Assembly: GCA_964644845.1 (NCBI GenBank)
Contig: CAZXXS010000094.1
Location: forward strand, 1-20,053
Source of the DNA: Geothermovivens sp964644845
Lineage (GTDB): Bacteria; Zhuqueibacterota; Zhuqueibacteria; Oleimicrobiales; Geothermoviventaceae
Direction: 5' to 3'
Length of the DNA: 20,053 bases
The position numbers and the translations under genes were made by a program. Shown here one piece after another: positions 14,967 through 20,053 of this stretch; position 1 is the first letter of the stretch, and the number at the start of each line of letters is the position of its first letter. A model generated the notes under the pieces. The model saw only the letters and a program-made list of their open reading frames with translations, was not told where the DNA came from and searched no databases.

Positions 14967-16808
14967 TCACCGGCGCCTCTCGCTGGCCGTCTGCAGGGGG
15001 TCCGACCAGGTGATCCGGTAACGCCCACGAGTGTACTGCTCACATCGAACAATCAGTTTCCGACTGCGCGGGTGGTACCACCAACTTTCCCCCTCGCGCA
15101 GTTCGCGCCCATCCAGCTCGACCTTCTCGGGGGCGTGTTCCGTGTGGATCCGAAGGATGTGGGGCTCGTGCTTACCGGAAAACTCGAGCGTGAGGACGGT
15201 CCCTTTTTGATGCATCTCAACGGAGGTCGAATCGGACAGTCCCGGATCGTAGCGCGTAAAACGGCCAGACGCGGCCGGGTAAACCAGCCAGGTCATAAAA
15301 CCCGTCGAACGCTCATCTCCAAACCCGGTGTAGGACCGAGTAACGTTGAGCGGCACCAGAGCGCCATCCCGCACAAACACCGGAAATTGATCCAAAGGGA
15401 AGCTCCACGTCACCCGTGTGGGTCCCAGTATCGTGGAAGAGTCTGCAAAAAGGTAATGCCAGCGTCCTCTCGGGAAAACAACTTCTCGAACGGGCGAGTC
15501 CCGGTAGATGGGCGCAACCAGAAAATCATCTCCGAAGAGGTATTCGTACTTCCCTTTGACGGGGACCTGGAGCGGCCGCCCGCTGCGTTGGCTCGTAACC
15601 ACGTAGTGGTACATGTAGGGGACCAGCTCCGTGTGCAACCACGCGAATTCCCGGATGATTTCCAGCTCTTCCTGTGAACGTTTCCAGAGGGCACGTTCGC
15701 CGTGCCCTCCGTTCAGGAACAGTCCACAGAACGCGGAGAATTGGGCCCAACGAATGTACAGCCGCGGCGGGATTGTTCTGCCGCTGTACCCTCCTACGTC
15801 TGAGCCAATCACGCAGTAGCCGAGCCGTGCACTTCGCAGAATGTAGCGGATGGCCTCTTCGATGCCCTGGTTCACCTGGTGACGCAGATCTCTTGCTTCT
15901 TCCTTCGATGCCGGTGCTCTGTCGCCCGAGCTCCAAGTGTGTTTCTGATCGCCCACCCAAGTCACAGGTGCTGCGTCGAGCGGAGCAAATCCCTCCGGGT
16001 GCGCCCACGGAATGTCGATCGACCGTGCCAGGGTGACGAACTCCGGGTTGTGGCGCAAACCGTTTCGGTACTCCTCACGGTAGTAAAGATCCATGTACTG
16101 CCTGGTCGTCAACCAGCCCGCGTGTGTCTTTTGGTAGGGCAAATAAAGTCCCAGCCACTTCGACGAGAAGTACGTCGCGGTGCCGTCGAGCTTCCATCCA
16201 TCAATTCCCCAATCGAGAACCTTTTGCTGCATCTTTCGCCACCACCGCAGTGCCTCCGGATTCGTGTAGTCGATGAAGCCACCGCGTCCTTTCCACCAGT
16301 TGATCTGGTAGCCGTCGCCGACCAGGTAGCCGTTTTCGCGAGCCTTCGCAAACCACTCGGACGAATTTCGAATGGCTGTGTCTTCGTTGTAACTGTCAAC
16401 CATGCACGTCATCCAAAGAACCACGCGGTAACCACGACGCTGCAGGTCCTGAAACCACACATCCGGATTCGGGTAGCGACTGGTGTCCACGTTGAAATCG
16501 TTGTAACGGGTGCTCCACGGGCTGTCCAGCAGGATAGTTCGTACCGGAATGTCGTGCTCTTCGTAGCCTCGCACAAGAGCATCGATTGCGGTTGCCGTGT
16601 TTTCGTCGTCCTCCCAGAGCCAGCACTCCAGAGCCCAGGAAGGCGTGAGAGGCGTCCGGGTGTGTCGCTGGGCATTCGTTGGCCACCCCCAGAAAGGGTA
16701 GGCCACGTAGAACACAAAAATAAGAATGGCCAAGGCGAGAAGTCCCCCCAGCGCTCGCAAAAAGTGGATCGCTACCCTTTTCAGCATCTGTGGTGCACGC
16801 GACTTCAT
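14967..16808 (-). CDS. Membrane-anchored glycoside hydrolase family 31 enzyme
   Basis: The 613-aa product starts ATG 16808 behind GGAGA. Residues about 17-40 form one membrane helix that would anchor the enzyme on the outer face of the inner membrane (or act as an uncleaved signal). The TIM barrel begins almost at once (about 57, 'SWALECWLWEDDENTATAID'). The nucleophile is expected at D208 in 'GIDGWKLDGT' and the acid/base at D287 in 'PVTWVGDQKHTW'; 'YCVIGSDVGGYSG' (331-343) is the usual downstream GH31 motif. Residues about 415-613 hold the C-terminal beta domains ('YLFGDDFLVAPI', 'FPVFVRDGALVPL'). Family members cleave alpha-linked glucosides, xylosides, galactosides or sulfoquinovosides; the substrate here is open. 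Oddly, the roughly 200-residue N-terminal beta-sandwich normally found in GH31 is missing. It lies 141 nt downstream of the TIGR03545 gene on the same strand and may be co-transcribed. Confidence 0.87.
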   Translation of the reverse strand: MKSRAPQMLKRVAIHFLRALGGLLALAILIFVFYVAYPFWGWPTNAQRHTRTPLTPSWALECWLWEDDENTATAIDALVRGYEEHDIPVRTILLDSPWSTRYNDFNVDTSRYPNPDVWFQDLQRRGYRVVLWMTCMVDSYNEDTAIRNSSEWFAKARENGYLVGDGYQINWWKGRGGFIDYTNPEALRWWRKMQQKVLDWGIDGWKLDGTATYFSSKWLGLYLPYQKTHAGWLTTRQYMDLYYREEYRNGLRHNPEFVTLARSIDIPWAHPEGFAPLDAAPVTWVGDQKHTWSSGDRAPASKEEARDLRHQVNQGIEEAIRYILRSARLGYCVIGSDVGGYSGRTIPPRLYIRWAQFSAFCGLFLNGGHGERALWKRSQEELEIIREFAWLHTELVPYMYHYVVTSQRSGRPLQVPVKGKYEYLFGDDFLVAPIYRDSPVREVVFPRGRWHYLFADSSTILGPTRVTWSFPLDQFPVFVRDGALVPLNVTRSYTGFGDERSTGFMTWLVYPAASGRFTRYDPGLSDSTSVEMHQKGTVLTLEFSGKHEPHILRIHTEHAPEKVELDGRELREGESWWYHPRSRKLIVRCEQYTRGRYRITWSDPLQTASERRR

Positions 16809-16949
16809 CGTCTCCGTGAGATTCGAAAGGCCTCAGACGGTAAAACGAACGGCTCTCCGCGCCGGTCAGGAAGCGGGCGAACACTCTCGCCTGGTAAACG
16901 GGTTAAATGCGAACTCCCTCCCGGCGCACCTGAGGACATGCGCTGGGGA

Positions 16950-18854
16950 TCAGGGAGATCTCCCCTGAAGCAGATTTCTGACCGCACCCTTGGCCTTTTG
17001 TTTTGCCTTCTCCTCCAACTTTCGCTTCGCTTTCTTTTTCTCCTCCTCGATCCGACGCTCTAAAACCCTGCGTTTCTCCTCGAGAGTTCTCCGCGCCTCT
17101 TCAATTTGTGCCCCGTATGTTTTGACCTCCTCAAGCAGAGGATCTACCTGTTCACTGTACCAGCGCTCCAGCTCAGCCCGTTCCTGATCTGCCACCTTCC
17201 GTACACGCCTCTCGATGCGGGCGCGAGCCTCCTGAACCTCGCGTCCGACCGCCTCCTTCAGTTTCTGCGAGAGGACACCGTCCAAGTTCGATCGAAACGC
17301 GAAGTGGGGCTGGTCCACCCGTCCCCGAATCCACGCTTCAAGACGCAGCACCGGGAGATCCATGAACACCTGCCGAAGAATCCGCGCCAATGGGGTGTTC
17401 TTCGGGGGCTCAGGCAAAATGAACTTTGCCCGTGGTGACACCAGGGTCAAATGCAACATCAGAACCTCCCCTTGAAGGGCCACGTCGAACGTGGTCTCAG
17501 AAGGCCCCAGCACGACGGCCTTCGGCAAGAGTTCTGCTTGCACAAGCGGGACCTTCCCGAGTGGCACACGGTGGGCGACAAATTCGAACTGATCAAGGGC
17601 CTGCTCACCCCTGTGATCCAGGACCCCATTCAGCTGGAATTGCGTGCCGCCGGGCACGCGGCCGTTCAAATGCAGGGTTGCTGGCTTCCCGTAAGCTGCC
17701 GGGTGCGACGTTAGACCTGTCACTTCACCGGAAACATTCCAGAAACGGGCAGAATCCTGCCACGACGACGTGGCTGAAATCAGGATGCGACGGATCAACC
17801 ACTTGGGCCAGCGGCGTTTGACCGGGAACTGCACATTCACACCCTTTCCACGAGGCGGCTTTTGCACGCTTCCGGCTGTCGCGAAAGCACGTGCCTTTTT
17901 CGCCACTGGCATGGCTTGCCGCGCAAGCCCGATCCAGTAAATCGCACTCAGCGCTTTCTCCGCTACTGCACGACCGAAAAGCATCTGCGAGATCGCGGCC
18001 GGTTCCAGATTCGGAAGGCCAAGCCGACCACGTGCACGCTCCAAATCCTCCCGGACCCAGTTATCCACCAGGGACAAACGGCGACGTAAGTCCTCAAGAG
18101 CAGCCTTCGCGTCTGTCAGCGAGGGCTTCAGTTGATCTTCAAGGGTTCGAAGCCTAACCTGAGCTGTCTTCACTCGCTCCAGAGCCTCCGTGAGTTCCTG
18201 CACATTTTGGATGCGCGAGGGGCGGATGGGCTGCACAAGTTGCTGGATTCCTTTCAGGGTCCCACGGGGATCCAACTGCGAAATGCGGCTGCGCCAGGAA
18301 GACACTTCCGTCTCCAGCGAAGCCTTCAGGATGCGAACGCTGTCTACCACACCGATTTGGAGAGCGGCCAGCACACTGTCCACATTTACCTGGTGCGATG
18401 CCAGTCGCCGTAAGCTGAACACAGGGGAGCTCTCCAGTTCCTCAAGAAAAGAGCGCTTGGCCCGTTCAAAAAGGCCTGGCCCAGACGAGCCCGATGTCCC
18501 GGGGAGCGCTCCGTTGCTCCGGCGCGGGGCATTCATTCGGATCCCCGTCACGCTGAATTCATCCACAACGAAACGGTTCCAGACCAGGGGTTCAGCCCGG
18601 ACGTCAAAGCGACTCGGTCCGAATTCGATGACGTTGCGCCAGGTGTCACGGGGATTGGTAATCTGAAAACGATCGAATCGGGCATCCAAATGAACCAGAT
18701 CCAGATTCAGGCCATCCAACTCGACCCGCGCTCCCACGACGGCCGAACCTGTTGATTCAATGGCGGTGTCCAAAAGGCGGTTGCGTGCAAGGTAGAGCCA
18801 AAACAAAAATCCCAGAAACAGAATGGCCAAAACAACCAGCGCTTTTTTTCGCAT
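16950..18854 (-). CDS. TIGR03545-family envelope protein (AsmA-like N-terminus, coiled-coil C-terminus)
   Basis: I use ATG 18854, giving 634 aa starting 'MRKKALVVLAILFLGFLFWL'. It lies two bases after the preceding gene's stop, and the longer GTG form (18890) would put 12 odd residues before the membrane helix. Residues 4-24 are a single transmembrane anchor. Residues about 25-110 ('GSAVVGARVELDGLNLDLVH', 'VVDEFSVTGIRMN') resemble AsmA/TamB-like beta domains. Charged helices at about 155-290 and beta-rich segments at about 335-505 follow, and the last 120 residues are a strongly charged coiled coil ('EARRTLEEKRRVLERRIEEE'). This matches TIGR03545, an uncharacterised family found in bacteria with outer membranes, usually as a two-gene pair with TIGR03546, exactly as seen here. 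A role in envelope lipid or barrier maintenance is only suggested by the AsmA-like look. Confidence 0.83.
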   Translation of the reverse strand: MRKKALVVLAILFLGFLFWLYLARNRLLDTAIESTGSAVVGARVELDGLNLDLVHLDARFDRFQITNPRDTWRNVIEFGPSRFDVRAEPLVWNRFVVDEFSVTGIRMNAPRRSNGALPGTSGSSGPGLFERAKRSFLEELESSPVFSLRRLASHQVNVDSVLAALQIGVVDSVRILKASLETEVSSWRSRISQLDPRGTLKGIQQLVQPIRPSRIQNVQELTEALERVKTAQVRLRTLEDQLKPSLTDAKAALEDLRRRLSLVDNWVREDLERARGRLGLPNLEPAAISQMLFGRAVAEKALSAIYWIGLARQAMPVAKKARAFATAGSVQKPPRGKGVNVQFPVKRRWPKWLIRRILISATSSWQDSARFWNVSGEVTGLTSHPAAYGKPATLHLNGRVPGGTQFQLNGVLDHRGEQALDQFEFVAHRVPLGKVPLVQAELLPKAVVLGPSETTFDVALQGEVLMLHLTLVSPRAKFILPEPPKNTPLARILRQVFMDLPVLRLEAWIRGRVDQPHFAFRSNLDGVLSQKLKEAVGREVQEARARIERRVRKVADQERAELERWYSEQVDPLLEEVKTYGAQIEEARRTLEEKRRVLERRIEEEKKKAKRKLEEKAKQKAKGAVRNLLQGRSP

Positions 18855-18856
18855 GG

Positions 18857-19381
18857 CTAAAAATCCAAATCTCTGATTTTGAGGTACCACTGCACCAGTT
18901 TCGTCCCTCTCAGCGCGCGCACCCAGCGCGCCCGCTCCAGCTTCTCAGCCCAGCGTTCCCGGTAGAGAATCACACCTCGTTTACTTGCAACGTACACGAG
19001 CGGCGACAGAACCAAGGCAACGGCCGTGCTCCCGGCCACAATCGTGTTGTAAAAGCGAGTAAATGGAGCCACGGGCAGATTGTACAGCCAAGTGTAGAAA
19101 CCTTGTAGGGCCCTTACATCGACGAGCAGAAACCAGCCAAGCCGGTGAAACAGCGGGTCGAACACGTAGGCGAAAAAGCTGAAGAAAAACATTGAAAGTC
19201 CCAAGGCTGCGAAATTCCAGCGAAGGAGCCCCGCGAGCATGAGCAGCAAGAGGTTCTGCAACGTCAGAAAGGGCGTCAGCCCGACGATGAATCCCACCGT
19301 GAACCCTGCTGCAATGGCTGCAGGTGAAGCGCCCTCGCGCAGAACTTTCACAAATTTGCTCAGAAATTTCAGCCAAAACAT
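18857..19381 (-). CDS. TIGR03546-family (DUF2062-like) inner-membrane protein
   Basis: The 174-aa product starts ATG 19381 with a strong GGAGGA site seven bases away. It has about three hydrophobic helices: 'AAIAAGFTVGFIVGLTPFLT' (23-42), a second at about 44-85 ('LLLLMLAGLLRWNFAALGLS...FFSFFAYVF'), and a third at about 112-135. The G-F-x-x-G-x-x-P-F segment is characteristic of DUF2062/TIGR03546 proteins. The C-terminus is basic and cytoplasmic. Its partner, the TIGR03545 gene, begins two bases after its TAG stop, so the two are almost certainly translationally coupled. The family function is unknown; the constant pairing suggests a membrane complex. Confidence 0.85.
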   Translation of the reverse strand: MFWLKFLSKFVKVLREGASPAAIAAGFTVGFIVGLTPFLTLQNLLLLMLAGLLRWNFAALGLSMFFFSFFAYVFDPLFHRLGWFLLVDVRALQGFYTWLYNLPVAPFTRFYNTIVAGSTAVALVLSPLVYVASKRGVILYRERWAEKLERARWVRALRGTKLVQWYLKIRDLDF

Positions 19382-19437
19382 GCGATTCCTCCGGGTAGGC
19401 TTCGGGCTTTACGTCGAGATTGTTGCAAAGATCGGGA

Positions 19438-19443
19438 ATTCTA
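19438..19443 (-). promoter_or_regulatory. Possible -10 element for the TIGR03546/TIGR03545 transcript
   Basis: TAGAAT on the minus strand (five of six consensus bases) lies about 57 nt before the TIGR03546 start codon. I find no convincing -35 at 16-18 nt, so this is tentative. Confidence 0.25.
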
Positions 19444-19651
19444 CGAGCAAACGCAACCGGGTTTCGTCTGGAGGGCTGGAATTGAAGATTCGGGGTTACG
19501 TGAGTTCTGCTGGGGACTGAAGATCTCTGCCCACCTCACGTCGAAAACCGCCCGGAGCTGGCTTTACTCGTGAGGTAGTTTGCTCCATCAGGGGTGGGCC
19601 CAACGGTTCCTTCGCCGCGGACTTTCCGTCTCCGACTACCTCAGATGGAAA

Positions 19652-19665
19652 CCGGCTGAAGCCGG
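19652..19665 (+). repeat. Small hairpin CCGGC-TGAA-GCCGG
   Basis: A 5-bp GC stem closes a TGAA loop. It resembles the short GGCTGAAGCC-type inverted repeats scattered between genes of many environmental bacteria, and it shares the TGAA loop with the second composite repeat (minus strand) and the hairpin at 13714-13737. Confidence 0.45.
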
Positions 19666-19755
19666 CACTGCGTGAAGGAGCTGGAAGTGCAGCCCACCTT
19701 TGGTCTCCGCAACGGCGTGGCGTTTTCTCCAGGTGCCACGTTCTCCGTAAGCCAA

Positions 19756-19810
19756 GCCGCCTTTAGGCGGCGAGTTTTTTTCTGGTAGCCCGGAGATTTG
19801 ATCTCCGGGC
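19756..19810. repeat. Composite two-hairpin repeat, copy 1
   Basis: Hairpin A is GCCGCC-TTTA-GGCGGC (19756-19771). Hairpin B is GCCCGGAGAT-TTG-ATCTCCGGGC (19788-19810), a perfect 10-bp inverted repeat. Hairpin A is followed on the plus strand by GAG and seven T residues (19775-19781), which is terminator-like. The second copy lies about 110 bp downstream. Confidence 0.7.
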
Positions 19811-19858
19811 GAAGCGGCGCGACCGCCTAGTGCCCCTACCGGGTGTGCTACCCTCCGC

Positions 19859-19880
19859 AAAAAAGCCGCCTTCAGGCGGC
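19859..19880 (-). terminator. Possible minus-strand intrinsic terminator (part of repeat copy 2)
   Basis: Reading the minus strand, GCCGCC-TGAA-GGCGGC (19880-19865) is followed at once by TTTTTT (19864-19859). This is a good rho-independent terminator shape for any minus-strand gene lying to the right of the window. Confidence 0.45.
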
Positions 19881-19923
19881 GACCTTCTTCTCTCGTAGTA
19901 GCCCGGGGATTTGATCCCCGGGC
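19865..19923. repeat. Composite two-hairpin repeat, copy 2
   Basis: Hairpin A is GCCGCC-TTCA-GGCGGC (19865-19880). Hairpin B is GCCCGGGGAT-TTG-ATCCCCGGGC (19901-19923). Compared with copy 1, hairpin B has changed A to G on one arm and T to C on the matching position of the other, so pairing is kept; the only hairpin A difference is in the loop. The element recalls REP-type palindromic repeats. Confidence 0.7.
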
Positions 19924-19986
19924 GGGCATCCCCAGATCCCCATTCATCCCCACATCTCCTTTTCCTTGGAAACCAGCTCATGACCA

Positions 19987-20047
19987 CCGCACCAAAGGCT
20001 GGCCAAACTGCGGCCTTTGCAGCAAGAAAAGGTGCGGGTGTCTTTTT
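19987..20047 (+). terminator. Nested stem-loop followed by a T tract at the right edge
   Basis: CCGCACC (19987-19993) pairs with GGTGCGG (20031-20037). Directly inside, AAAGGC (19994-19999) pairs with GCCTTT (20013-20018), giving up to 13 pairs broken by a 12-nt bulge. TGTCTTTTT follows. It looks like a plus-strand terminator or the end of a structured RNA, but no plus-strand gene is seen upstream within 5 kb. Confidence 0.35.
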
Positions 20048-20053
20048 CCGCGG

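Larger units (their letters stand above)
19382..20053. other. Non-coding region with clustered hairpin repeats
   Basis: No convincing gene is seen. Open frames on the minus strand across 19636-19987 run through the hairpin repeats and give low-complexity, Arg/Gly-rich translations unlike real proteins. The region contains two composite hairpin repeats (19756-19810 and 19865-19923), a related small hairpin (19652-19665), T tracts on both strands and a larger fold at the right edge. Confidence 0.6.

Noticed and set aside
19756..19923. CRISPR array
   Set aside because: Only two copies, each with internal hairpins, and no uniform repeat-spacer pattern or cas genes.
19636..19987. Minus-strand open frames of 105 and 74 codons across the repeat region
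   Set aside because: They consist largely of translated hairpin repeats, are Arg/Gly/Pro rich, overlap in different frames, and look like products of stop-free palindromic DNA.

Overview
The window looks like a chromosomal segment of a Gram-negative bacterium of the FCB superphylum (Bacteroidota/Ignavibacteria/Calditrichota/KSB1-like). The evidence is a TonB-dependent receptor with an N-terminal carboxypeptidase-regulatory domain, a PorV/PorQ-type outer-membrane protein, a large secreted protein ending in a FlgD-like 'GVYFYVV...GKFAVIK' module, and the TIGR03546/TIGR03545 pair that occurs in bacteria with outer membranes. This is inferred from gene content; no rRNA or tRNA is present to place it more precisely. 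The DNA is moderately GC-rich and genes are densely packed, almost all on the minus strand.

Region 1 (1-10146, minus strand) reads right to left: TonB-dependent receptor, PorV/PorQ-family protein, a 1223-aa secreted protein with many acidic calcium-binding-like repeats, a parvulin-like lipoprotein, then, after a 335-nt structured gap, the start of a secreted protein that runs off the left edge. The first four are spaced by 30, 79 and 48 nt and are probably one transcript from a good sigma70-type promoter at 10421-10448, about 270 nt upstream of the receptor. All products are exported or in the outer membrane. I read this as one cell-envelope machine in which the 1223-aa protein may be the cargo or the surface partner of the receptor, and the lipoprotein may be a periplasmic chaperone. 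This is the best candidate in the window for an undescribed system.

Region 2 (10642-14680) has a sodium:solute symporter followed by a TauE/SafE permease on the minus strand, and a divergent exported SMP-30/gluconolactonase-like beta-propeller on the plus strand. Together they suggest uptake or turnover of a small organic anion or sugar derivative, but the substrate cannot be read from sequence.

Region 3 (14967-19381, minus strand) is the tightly spaced TIGR03546-TIGR03545 pair followed by a membrane-anchored GH31 glycosidase that lacks the usual N-terminal beta-sandwich.

Region 4 (19382-20053) holds no convincing gene. It contains two copies of a composite two-hairpin repeat whose second stem shows a compensatory base-pair change, related small hairpins with TGAA loops, terminator-like T tracts on both strands, and a larger fold at the right edge.
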